A stretch of 64,000 bases of DNA from positions 4,965,001 through 5,029,000 of the forward strand of contig JAJFZO010000049.1 in the NCBI GenBank assembly GCA_021397835.1, given 5' to 3'. Position 1 is the first letter of the stretch, and each line of letters starts with the position of its first letter. The notes beneath the pieces were generated by a model, which did no database searches, was not told where the DNA came from, and worked only from the letters and a program-made list of their open reading frames with translations. The translations under genes and the position numbers were made by a program. This DNA comes from Moringa oleifera. Its lineage: Eukaryota; Streptophyta; Magnoliopsida; Brassicales; Moringaceae. This document shows, in pieces, positions 25,574 to 36,240 of the stretch.

Positions 25574-25699
25574 TCATAAACCATTTGTGTCATCATCTAG
25601 TGAAGTTGAATTGAGAGGCATTTTACAAGTTTGTGAATTATGCCCAACTATACCACAATTACGGAATTTACGACGCAACTGATCAGGCACCTTAGACGA
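25574..25699 (-). pseudogene. In-frame extension of MURA beyond its stop, with a decayed second zinc knuckle
   Basis: Past the TGA at 25702-25700 the same frame stays open for 41 codons to another TGA at 25576-25574. It contains FRNCGIVGHNSQTC, which is a CX2CX4HX4C knuckle with the first Cys replaced by Phe (TTC where TGC would fit). This looks like former coding sequence cut off by a second nonsense change. Confidence 0.5.
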
Positions 25700-28292
25700 T
25701 CAAGAGTGACTCACTCCATCATAATATTGTGGATTCAAGCACGTCAATCGATTGTGTCCATATTGCATGCATCTAGAGCACTTCTTTTGGACCGTCCTCT
25801 CCCCACCAGAGGGTATTCTCCGTTTTTTAGGACGCCCTGCTGACTTACCATTATTTGGTGGTAATACAATAACTCTTCTAACTTCCTCAGGTACATCCCA
25901 ATCAGACTTATCACCAATTGGATATACAGGCTCAGAGTACGCTGCTACTAGTTGATCCTGCTTATAGTAGTTAGAGCAAAGAGTTATGAAGTCAATATTA
26001 CGTTCCCTGTAAAAAAGGCCAAATTTGTGAAGTTAATACAAGCAATAACAATAAATAATTAAAAAATAGAGGAAATTGTCAAAATTAGCATCAATGTCAC
26101 CTAGAAGCTGCTAGTGCATGTGCACATGGCAAGAGATCAGCCCGAAACTCTCTACAAGTGCAAGTACGTTCAATAAGATTCACAATTGCCTCCTTACCCT
26201 TCTGCCTAACTAAAAATACATTCCAATCAACATTGGAAGCTGTCATTTGTAATGAAACTTTTTGTCTCTCAGTCATCAATGAGTGAGCCCATTCTGTTAG
26301 TTGTGACCTCCAAACTTTAGCTCTCTCAAGTCGATTATAGAACCAATGTTGCATCATGTCTCGAATGAATTCCAATAGAGCAGTCACAGGTAACTCTCGA
26401 GCAAATCGCAGACACGAATTCAAGCTCTCAGCTATGTTAGTGGTTATGAGTTGATATCGTCTTAGGGGGCAATACACACGTGACCATTTTCTCGGATCTT
26501 CCTTCATGATATATTCGAATGCTTTAGGGTGATTAGCCTGCAACTCAGTCATCAATTTATTAAATTCAGACTCTCGATATACCCTTGCTGCATTATAAAA
26601 TATCTTAGATATATCTTCCCTTTTGAATTTATTCTTTATATTTTGAGCCATATGCCACGAACATAAACCATGACAAGAATTGGGGAAGACCTTTGCGATG
26701 ACATTTGCAATACTGACATGACGATCTGATATAATAACCAAGTCCTCAACCGAGCCTATAGCTTCTTTCAGTTGCCGCAAGAACCACTCCCATGCATCAT
26801 AGTTCTCGGAGTCACCATAACCGAATGCTAGTGGATATATCTGTTCATTCCCATCTTTGCACGCCGCTACAAATATTACACCGTGAAACCTTCCTTTTAA
26901 GTGAGTGGCATCGATAGCAATGACCGGTCTGATTACTAAATGGAACCCCCTCAATGATTGCCCAAGAGCCACAAATAAATACTTAAATCGATTAGTTCCA
27001 TCTTCAATACATATGTGAGCCTTAGTTCCTAGATTAATTGTTTGCAACATGTGGCAGTATGACGGCAATTGTTGATATGACTCAATTGGGTCACCATATG
27101 TAAGAGACAACGCATACTCTTTAGCCTTCCAAGCTTTACTGTATAAAATTTGTATGCCATAGAGTTCTTTCATATCACCCATGATATCTTTCGGCTTAAT
27201 GATTCTAGCATTAGTAGACAACCTTTGAGCCACAATTTCTCCAATAATGGCAGAACTTGCTTGTCGATGCCGTCGATGCAACTCTTCAACTGTGCAAGTG
27301 TGTGTCAAATCACACCTTCTAATTTGAAAGAATTGTCCTTGTGCAACTCTCACAGCACGAATCTTTCATGCACAATTTCTTTCTCTACAAGCAATCTCAA
27401 ATAATGATTTGTTAGACCTAGTGACTCTAAACTCAAAGTTCTCAGTTAAAGCATGCATACCCAAAAATTGCTTCAGCTCTTTTTTGTTCGGAAAAAACTG
27501 ATCTCTAGCAAGGGTGTCAATTGGAGTCACTGATTCCATAGTAGAAGTCGACGTAAGACCGTGTAATTCAGCACCCAACACACCATACCGTCTGACAACA
27601 CCATCACTTGGATTATTATGTACTTCCGGGCATGTGATTGGGATATAAGGTGGGACAGGACGTAGATTCTCATTCAATTCTTCATTGTCATGTTCTGCTT
27701 CTGGAATGGGTTCATATTGATCTTCACTGGTGGGTTGAGTAGGATGAGTTTCCATGATTGGGTATTTACACCTAATATCATAGTCCACCCGCTCATCCAA
27801 GTTGATCACATCGGTATGGATCTCATTAGTATGCTGAGTGTCAACGGGAGTCTCACTATGGATGAATGGTTCAATTCCATATACATCTAATTCAATAGTT
27901 GGATTACTCCCAGAACAACTTATGTTAATAGGATTGACTCGTCTTGAAATTTCACCTTCACATAAACTTTGTCTATTCTCAACAAAATTTCGCTCCACTA
28001 GATCAACAATCACACGAGGAACTATGCTGTCATCGTACAACATAAACTCAACATCGTCATCATTCACTAACTCAATTTTGCTAGCAGTTTTTTCAGATCT
28101 TACTATAGTATGCAGTACAACATCAGTCATAGTGAAATCAACCTCCACACAAGATTTAACCAAATCCAGCAACTGCACATATGTCAAACCCCTCCGAACA
28201 ATATATCCCTTAGTTTTGATATATCTGCCAACATACTCAAAACTACCACTGGACTCAGACCACTCACCATTCCAAGTTACAATTATCCGCAT
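25700..28292 (-). pseudogene. MURA transposase of the MULE, interrupted by one nonsense codon
   Basis: Two exons, 28292-26101 and 26006-25700, 832 codons in all, joined in frame. Codon 309 (27368-27366) is TGA. The frame is otherwise open, and the residue expected there is Trp (CRERNCA-stop-KIRAV; the family has CxW or CKW). Order: N-terminal PMD-like segment (RIIVTWNGEWSESSGSFEYV), MuDR-type zinc-binding region around the stop, DDE core with D461 (VIAIDATHLKG), D523 (VIISDRH), CHGLCSWHM and E622 (TTNIAESLNS), SWIM finger CTC-x9-CAH (C711, C713, C723, H725), and CX2CX4HX4C knuckle (CSRCMQYGHNRLTC, 807-820). The start ATG follows an AG acceptor (TTTACAG), so a 5' leader intron is likely. The transposase would excise and insert the element if the stop were absent or bypassed. 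Confidence 0.85.
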
Positions 28293-28339
28293 TCTGTAAA
28301 GAAAATATTTCAAATTACAACTGAAAATAATTACTTATA

Positions 28340-28530
28340 ACATAAAATAATGCACGATTTCATAAACTTGTTACGATTTCATGATAGAAGTTACGAATTA
28401 TCATAATCATGTTACGATTTACTAAGACATGATTTTCAAACATATATATTTTTTCATATTCTATATATAATCGAATATTTAAGCTACGTTGTTGCGCAAA
28501 TGCATAATTATGTTACGATTTATCAATTAA
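28340..28530 (-). repeat. TTACGATTT array D upstream of MURA
   Basis: Irregular copies of GTTACGATTT and GTTACGAATT lie in the probable 5' leader intron of MURA. On the transcribed strand they read AAATCGTAAC, matching the orientation of array A relative to its gene. An (AT)n run follows at about 28544-28565. Confidence 0.75.
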
Positions 28531-28939
28531 GATACGATTTTTAAATATATATATATATATATATACATATATATACATTCATATATATGGAAGAACACAA
28601 ATTATATTCAAGCTACATTATTGTTCAAAGGTATACCCGTCACCCTTTTCACCTTCGAGCACGTTCTGATTTTGAAGACAAATATGTTGTGAAAACACAC
28701 GAGATTGAGAAATATGCACTAAAAAATATGAGCTTTCTTCTCTGCAGGACAAATAGTTAAAAATGTTAGTGACTACCTTCGATTTCTTCTTTGGATCTTG
28801 GATACAAAAGAGGGAAGAAAAAACCAAAAGAGAGAGCAAAGAAAAACTCAGACACAAGAAAAAGAGGTCGGAGAGAGAGAGACAGCTCAAATGAAGAAAG
28901 TATTCAGACAAATCTCCTCAATTTTTGAATTATTTTAAT

Positions 28940-29070
28940 TTCAAGGGTATCATTGTCTTTTTTAAGAGTATTTTCGTCTTTCTGATACATGTAAGTGCTA
29001 AAAAAAAACAACTTAATAAAAAAAAATTTTTTTACAAAAAAATATTGGCGAGATGCTAATTTTGATAATT
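28940..29070 (-). repeat. Right terminal inverted repeat of the MULE (approximate)
   Basis: Inverted counterpart of the left end. CTAATTTTGATAATT at 29056-29070 is the best-conserved block. It is interrupted by poly-A/T runs that look like later expansions. Confidence 0.55.
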
Positions 29071-29342
29071 TCTTTATTTTTTTTTATTTAGTTGATTACT
29101 TGTTTACTCATGTTTCAGGTGATTTTCAGGAATGACAAGTTGATAATTGCCAAGTGAATCTCGCTGAGTCACTTAGCACTGTATCACATGGGATGGAGGA
29201 TGAGATAGTCTCACCTGTAGTGGTGGCGAATCACTCTGTTTGCGCACACGTGTCTCCTAAACTTGCTTGTCCGTACCTTCTCTGTCACTGAAAGCTTTCA
29301 ATCTCTCTCCCTCGCGCACGGGCACATCCACCATCATCCACT
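29071..29342 (+). promoter_or_regulatory. Short upstream region of SKIP17 next to the MULE end
   Basis: Only about 270 bp separate the MULE right end from the SKIP17 start codon. The last 70 bp are pyrimidine-rich (TCTCTCCCTCGCGCACGGGC), which is typical of a plant 5' leader. I see no TATA box. Confidence 0.45.
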
Positions 29343-32300
29343 ATGGATACCCTCCTCCACGCTCCAACATCAATGGCAAAGCGTCCCTGTCCTTTGGCTT
29401 CTTCCTCCTCCTCCAACCAAAACCCTAATAAACTCCCTGCTAACCAGACTTCAATGGACCATCTGCTCGAATCGTTCCTGTCTCTGGCCGACTCTCCGTC
29501 ACTCTCCATCGACCTCTCCTTCGACCGCCTCCTTGACTCTATGCCTGGCGATGCCGATCAGTCCCACCTCATCGATCGCGCCCTCAAGGTCGGCTCCCTC
29601 CTCCTCCAATCCGCCAATCGCTCCGCTCGCAAGCTCGCCTCCGCCCACAATTCTGTGGCCTGGCCTCTCCCTCCCGATCTCACCATCAAAGTGCGTTCCT
29701 TGGTTTGTCAAGTTTATATATCTTATTCTCTTTACTTCCGTGATTTCGTTGAAGAATTTTTCTGTTTGCAATTTTTTTTTCTAATGGAGGTACTTGAGAT
29801 GTGCTCTAATTAGTAGTAAATTTAATTTTATCTGGGGAACTGGGAGGTGGTCTTGTATTTGGGCCTTATCCATGATAAAGAATGTAGTTAGTTTGGCTCT
29901 GCTGAGGAGCACTTATCATGATGTTATGATTAGTTGCTGATTGGAACTGTGGTAACTGTGAATTACTAAAATTATTGGTCCATCAACTAACTTGAGCATT
30001 TGAGCTTTGTGATGCAGGAGTGCTTCCCAAATAATGCATTGTTTATCCTGGATTTCAAGTCACTTTTAATGCAAATATCTTCCATTTTTAACTTCCATTT
30101 TCTGTTTTATGCTCTATTGTTTTGCTATTAGATCACCTTCACCATATGCAGAAGTGAGTGCAGAATTTTGAGTGCTTGATTTCTATTACATGCAGGTCTT
30201 TTCCATGCTTGATACTCAAAGCCTTTGTTATGCAGCAGCAACATGTTCAATGTTCAACAAGTGTGCCATGGATCCTTTGTGCTACGCTAATATTGACTTG
30301 ACAACAATTGTTCCAAAGGTCAATAATGCAGTTGTGTCTACAATGATCCAACGAGCTGGAAAAGCCCTTCAGTAAGAAAAAGAAATCTACATTCTAGTCA
30401 TCTTAAGGCTTTGATGAATTACATGCTTTACAATAATTATATCCTAGTTTTCTCCTTATCTCCCATCCTGCTCACTTAATTCACTTCCCAAGTTAACTAC
30501 CAATCATTTTTGCTCTGTTGTCTGTTGTCTGTTGTCTCCATGGCCTGATCTTCCTTAGAAGTTACTTTATTCATTTCTTTTCTATTAAGTTATTTGATTA
30601 AGTGAATGGATATCATCTTTGCATTATCCATATGTTCAGAATTAGGAGAAACTGATACACATAAGGTAACAATTCAAAGATAATAATAATAGAAAATAAA
30701 CTGAACAGAAAATAAAGGAAGAACAAATAGATTTACGTGATTTGGTAGTATGCCTACATCCACGGAATGCATTCATTAGAAGGAAACCTCAAATACAATG
30801 AAAAGACTACCCTCTCTTGTTCCCAGAACTCTCTCTCGAGGAGGGAACCCCGCAACTCTCAACTTGTAGAATGTAAAGATAGTAATGATATTTATAGTGA
30901 TAAAACAAGGTTCAGATGACTATTAGAAAGAACAAACATCTATTTATAATAAAGATGATGTTTATTTTAATAATTTAAAATAAATATAAAAAACTTGATG
31001 AAGATAGGTTTAATGGCTTAAAATAAGAGATTAGGATAAAATTTAGTTTTCAAAAAACTGCATCAACACCGTAAGTCTCTAGAAAACTGGTACTATGTTG
31101 GGAAATGAGTACTACATGAGTGTCCATTGGGGCATTTAGCAATCTGGTTTCTTATAATTTCTTGCTCTGACTACTCTAGATGGATTTTCAGGTCTCTTAA
31201 GCTTGGTATAGTTCCAGGTCCAACCCCATGTACTCCATCTTGTCAATCATTGGTCTATACCATCAGGAATTCAATAGATGTATCTAACTTTTCATGGAAT
31301 GACAAAAGGACCAGACAAGGAAAGGAGTCATCCATTTTAACAAGATCCTGCCTTAGTCCCCTAATTGGGGACAATGGTGCTGCGGGGTATTTGCTTGATC
31401 ACTTGGCCTCATTGATAGACTTTGTGTTTAAGTCATTTGTTTTGTTCATATTTTTTTCTTTTTTATTTTTAAGGACACTATTGAGAAGGTTGCACCTGTA
31501 CAACATTGAAAGAATGGACAATGCATCACTGTCCGTGGCACTATCTGCTTGCCCGGATCTCCTTGATCTGGAAATTGTTGGCCTGTAAGTTTTCTCGAGC
31601 TGATTTATGTTTGTGTTATTTGGTTGGCTTAAGCATGCTGTTAAAAGGATAACGTGCGAGGTTAATGCTGTCTGCCAAGATAATATATAACTTATGGTAT
31701 TTGTGAATACGGATGGATGACACACACAGACACACGCACATGCACACGCGCACGCACACACACATTTTTTGAGGCTCACTCCCAGTGATGATTGTAGCAT
31801 TGGATTAGATGCAACAGTTGGTGCTTTCACTCTCTTTATTTGAGATTTGTATTGAGTTTTCATCTGCAATTTTCTAATTTGGCAAACTTGCCAGTATATG
31901 ATTTTTTGAGACTATTCCTTTACTTTGGCCTTTTTGACAGTCATGTTGAGTTGAGGCAAACTTTAGTGTCAGTCAGCACATATTGCCACTTGATAGAGCG
32001 TTTATTCTTTGAGTCCTCAAAAACAGGTATAATGTCTTCTTTCTGAGGGTTTTCCTGCTTTCAGTCCCTAGAATCTTTGTTTACCATGTAAAATTTATAT
32101 GCCAGGCAGAGATGACAGTCTAAAATCACCGACCTGCGCTGATCTGGTGAACAACTGCCCGAATTTAACTTCATTGGCCCTTAGAGGTTTTAAGCTTCAT
32201 GATCATAAAGTGCGCATACTTGTTAAGGTATGTTTTCAATAAATCTGGATAAATTTTTGTTTAATTACTTTAATGTTGTTATTAGTTAAGCACTTTTCTT

Positions 32301-34352
32301 TTGTGGGAGTCAAGTTATATGTGATGAAGTTGAATAAATGTTTTGGCATTAGTCACTAATATATTGTCTTCCAATTGTGGTATGCTGTGGTAAAGGAAGT
32401 GAAGATGTCCAAGCGGACTTAAGTTTATTCAAAATGCTTTCTTCAACTGAAGTCTTTGAAAATTTTCGACCATGTTCAAAAAAATGTGATGTTGGATTTT
32501 ATTCAATAATACGTGGACCAGGCGTCTTATTATTCTATCAAAAAAAAAATAAAAAATAAAAATAATAATAAAATATATATATATATATATATATATTATT
32601 TTCAGTAAGCCATGCTGCACATTTTCTAATTGTATTTGTCATAAGGTATTTTTGTTATCGTTCATGGAGGATAGAGTTATTTTGCGTTGTTGTGTCTCTT
32701 CACTGTGGTTCCTTAAATTGATTTTACTTTTTTTTTCCCCTATAAATAGTTTAACTCTCCCATCTTGTTTGCAATTTCTACTGGAGAAATTTAACCATGT
32801 TCAATCTGTCATTTTGATGCACTTAAATCTTATGTTTTCTGGTGCTTCTCTGCATTTACGTATTTCTTAATGTGACACTTGCCTGTATCAATTTTATCGG
32901 TTAATAAGTAGAACACCCATTTTTTTGTGTGGGGTTCCCATTAAAAAAATATATATATGGGGCATGATGGTGATGTTATTGGACCATATATTAACTCAGT
33001 GTTGCTCCCTGATAAGTTCATAATTGGAACTTAAGATTTGAGGAAGTTATTGCATTGAGATCAGTAACTGATAGTAATTCATTTAAATGTAGATTTTTTT
33101 TTTTTAATATCAGACATTTAAATGTAGATTGTTGAAATGTTAGGTTGTTAAACAGTAAGACAGCTTCTCCGATCTTTTCCCTGTGAATGGAGATTTTAGC
33201 CTTAATTCCTTATGCCCATGATGCAAATTAAAGCTGTATTAGTTGATGGCAAAAGGTTAGAACTGACGATTTTGCACTGGATTTGGACTGTGAGCAAGTT
33301 AATCTTTGTGGTTACTTGTGCAGGGTTTCCGCAAACTAAAATATGTTGATTTTTCAACATCGTACTCGATCACTGGACAGTTTTTGAGGTCTGTCTATCT
33401 TCTGTGGAAATCATATGCTGAGATTTCCATATGTCTCTATTAGATGAGTTTCCTGTCAGATGTACTATCTTACAAAATAAGGGGGTCCTTTTATTTAAAA
33501 AGACATTTTTAAATATTAGGAATCTTGGGAGCACCACGGGTGGGAATTCACTGGAGGTTTTGATTTTACGGGACTGCATGCATCTTAAAGAGGTGAGGGT
33601 GAAAAATTTTCCTTCTGTCCTCCCCTGCCAAAAACCTCGTACTTGTCCTGACTCCGATAAATTGTGTAACAGGTAGAAGTTGCTCGGTTTTTGACAGCAG
33701 TTATTGCAGGAGACTTCAAGTTCCTTCAGCATATTGTGGGTAGACCAATGTTGTTCATTTACTGAGTGACTCAGATTTTCATGTTTTACTTGAGCGGCTT
33801 CCTGTTCTGACTGCTGTGCTCTGATAGGATATATCTAATAGGGAAGGTTTGGCTTCTGATGGTGACTGGTACCAAAGATGTTACTGCTCAAGGTAGCAGT
33901 AGATCTTGATTGATTTTGCTTATATGAACTCATTTTCATTAATACTATCTAATCGTATTGCATGTGATGCAGTATAATTCCTCTAAAGCAAGTAATGGAA
34001 GTAAGACCTGGCATCTCTTTGCTGGCTGAGTTCCCATCAGAAGGAAGGTTGGTTTTGTTATTCAATCATTATGGTTGATACCAGTAGAACTTGTATTCAT
34101 TCTTAACTGAACTGCGATTTTTGGTTTTGCAGCTTCATTGACATTGAACAAATGATTGACAGTGAGCTGAATGGTGAGGAGGACAGCTTACCGTCACAGC
34201 TAAGCATTCACACTTCGGAAGGTTCATTCCTTATCAGTTCATCAGAGAGCAGCTACAATAGCGATCAGGGCAGTGGAAATGAGGAGTGTCAAGATTCAGG
34301 TTTTGTAGTCTATGAGGAGAGCTCAGATGAGGTAGATTTTCTGGTTATCTAG
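29343..34352 (+). CDS. SKIP17: F-box protein SKIP17-like
   Basis: Likely substrate-recognition subunit of an SCF ubiquitin ligase that binds SKP1/ASK proteins. Twelve exons: 29343-29690, 30196-30371, 31192-31386, 31474-31584, 31941-32026, 32106-32227, 33324-33388, 33520-33592, 33673-33735, 33828-33892, 33973-34047 and 34133-34352. They total 1599 nt, 532 residues, with all junction phases consistent. F-box at about residues 110-155 (LPPDLTIKVFSMLDTQSLCY, AAATCSMFNKCAMDPLCYAN). Leucine-rich repeats follow, for example LLRRLHLYNIERMDNASLSV, CPDLLDLEIVGL, CPNLTSLALRGFKLHDHKV, LKYVDFSTSYSITGQFLR and SLEVLILRDCMHLKE. The tail is acidic and serine-rich (LISSSESSYNSDQGSGNEEC), ending SSDEVDFLVI. The assignment rests on the F-box and LRR order and the N-terminal MDTLL / ASSSSSNQNPNK block. 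The target protein is unknown. Confidence 0.88.
30650..31070 (-). mobile_element. Probable solo LTR (copia-like) in SKIP17 intron 2
   Basis: TACGTGATTTGGTAGTATG followed by CCTACATCCACGG resembles the conserved stretch of plant copia LTRs. It also matches the copia LTR of this window at about 38725-38760 (TATGTGATTCAACAATGTG, CCTATGTCCAC). No internal domains are present. The ends and target duplication are not resolved. Confidence 0.45.
31719..31764. repeat. (CA)n-type microsatellite in SKIP17 intron 4
   Basis: Interrupted CA/CG dinucleotide run of about 45 bp. It explains the Cys-Ala-Cys-rich open frame on the other strand. Confidence 0.85.
32573..32596. repeat. (TA)n microsatellite in SKIP17 intron 6
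   Basis: About 12 TA units after a poly-A and AATAAT-rich stretch. Confidence 0.85.
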
Positions 34353-35887
34353 GTGGGCAACCAAGAACAGGAAGGAATAGAAGTCATGGCTCTGTATGAT
34401 ATCTAGGTACTCCTTTTTGTCTTTGTCTTGTTTTGGGAAAATCAGGAGTTCTATGAGGTTCTAAATTTTGTTTGCTAGTGCTATTTATTTTCATGTTCTA
34501 CCTGTGTGAAAGTCAGTATTGTCTTAAGGTTTTCTTGAAAATAAAATACCGCGGCTTATAGGAACAGACACAGAAGTTCTGTCTTGTGATATGGAGAGTA
34601 AGAAAATCTTGGTGTTCGAAAATGAATTTATTACACCTTCTGAACATACATAAAAGTTTGGAAGTTATATAACTTTTCAGTACCTCCTAACATTATTCTA
34701 TAAATAGCAGGAAGGAGGCTTAGTGGAACTGAAGAGTAGCTGATGAATTGACCTGTGGATTCTAAACAGCCTTATGCCTGTGCCAAGCCATCTGTCTTCT
34801 TCTCTTGTTGATGCATTTCTGAAGTTGCAGTAACATCTGAGGTTAGATCTCAGAGTCACAGGGGCTTTGTTTCCCTATTCACCAAGGTGATTGTAAAAGC
34901 CTCTGGTGAATCTTTTTCTTTTTCCCTTCCCCTGTTCCTATCTTTATCTTTTTGTTCCCATATAAGTTGTACAAATTGTCAATCATAAGAGCTGTTGTTC
35001 ATGCTGCTCCTCTCCAGCTTTCTCCTGTAATTCAAGGCCTTCATTGATGTTTCATTTTGTTCACCATCGATCGTAAGAGTGCTTTTTATGTCCCTAAATT
35101 TAAAGGTCAAATGTGTAGCCTTATGCCTTATTTCAGTTTCTTGTCAGTCATAATCCAAATGTATTCCAATGCCATATCTAGTGTTGTTGGACTGATCTGA
35201 AATGCTAATTCATTTTTCATGCATGTTTTTCTTGAGTTGGAAACCTGTTGAAGATAAAGCCTGTTTGGGTCATTTCTGTAACCATTAGCAAGTATGTAGG
35301 TTTAGGGTTCTGCAGATATCTTCAATAAATATGGTTGAGTGCGCACCCAGAACCGATTGCTGCATCACAATGAGCAAATTGTTTGCAGGAGGCAAAGGCT
35401 TGATGTACCTTCAAGGGGTACAAGACCAGGCGGGGTGAGATCAATCGACCCAATTTTGCTACTTGGACCTTTAAGGAGTCACTTAAACACTGATAAAGGA
35501 ATCCAATAAAGTTATCAGAGTTTTTGTTGAAGTTGTTAGCTATCTTCTTTGTCAGTTGATAATTTAAATTATTGTTTTTATTTATTGATTTAATTTAAAA
35601 ATTTTCCCTGTCTTATTTTTTTGGTTTTTCCCAATTTTCAGGCATCTCATCGTGTCTCTCTGCTTTTTTTTTTTTTTTTAATTCATGCTCATGTTCATCA
35701 ATTTCAGATGAAAGCCATGGATACTTGCAGGAAAACCAATATTGAATTCTGCAATGAGGTGAGCGAAGCATTAATACATTTCGAGTCAAATTTTGATCAA
35801 GTGCACACGCACTGCAAGCATTACAGCCATGTGTGCGGCCAAAAGTTCCCACATTTTCCCATTAGACATTAATTCTCTTCTCCCTAT
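34353..35887. other. SKIP17 3' flank and spacer
   Basis: Contains the SKIP17 3' UTR and spacer. A stretch at 35708-35757 (ATGAAAGCCATGGATACTTG onward, preceded by TTTCAG and followed by GTGAGC) is shaped like an isolated exon, but I do not recognise the product and find no partner exons. Confidence 0.5.
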
Positions 35888-36240
35888 TGATACAACTAAT
35901 TGTTTATATCAAACAACTTCAAAGAAACTAAAACATAAATAAAAATTAATAAATAATAAATAATAAAATAATAAAACATTAAAAATATAAATTATTTATG
36001 TAGTTTAACAATGTGTCTTCGTTCAAAAGAAAAAAGAACAACTCAGAGCATTATAAAGGAAATGAAAAAACTTACAGTTTTAGAAAGAAAACTTATAGTC
36101 TTAGAAAACTTCCTGAGACTTGAGAATCTTCTCTTTTTTTATGCCATAAACCAATGACAACTGTTCCTTATTTATGGTACTAAGTGGTAAAAATTGTATG
36201 TAACTCTACTACTTCAAATTAACTTGCATTTTTCTAATTT
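35888..36240 (-). repeat. Left (3') LTR of the copia remnant
   Basis: Aligns with the right LTR on both sides of the later insertion: AACAACTTCAAAGAAACTA and ACAATGTGTCTTCGTTC in the first part, then ACTTGAGAATCTTCTC and GTATGTAACTCTACTACTTC in the second. The outer limits are approximate. Confidence 0.65.

Larger units (their letters stand above)
20112..29073. mobile_element. Mutator-like element (Kaonashi type) with ULP1-like protease and MURA transposase
   Basis: About 9 kb. The element is defined by two convergent genes, a ULP1-like peptidase on the plus strand and a MURA transposase on the minus strand. The ends are inferred from diverged inverted repeats: AATAATCAAAATTAG at 20115-20129 pairs with the complement of 29056-29070 (14 of 15 bases). 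Inside both ends, in the same order, come TTTTTAGCAC and a block like AAGACAAAATTATCC. I could not find a convincing 9-bp target duplication, so the outer limits are good to perhaps 30 bp. MULEs that carry a ULP1-like gene (Kaonashi elements) are known from Arabidopsis, melon and other plants. The right end lies about 270 bp before the start codon of the SKIP17 gene. Confidence 0.8.

Noticed and set aside
20083..29100. TATTTTTTT on both sides of the MULE as a target duplication
   Set aside because: The right-hand match lies in a long T run where any T-rich 9-mer would match, and the left copy is about 25 bp outside the inverted-repeat block.
31399..31869. 156-codon minus-strand frame with a Cys-Ala-Cys-rich middle
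   Set aside because: The middle is the CA microsatellite at 31719-31764. The rest is antisense to SKIP17 exon 4 and intron.
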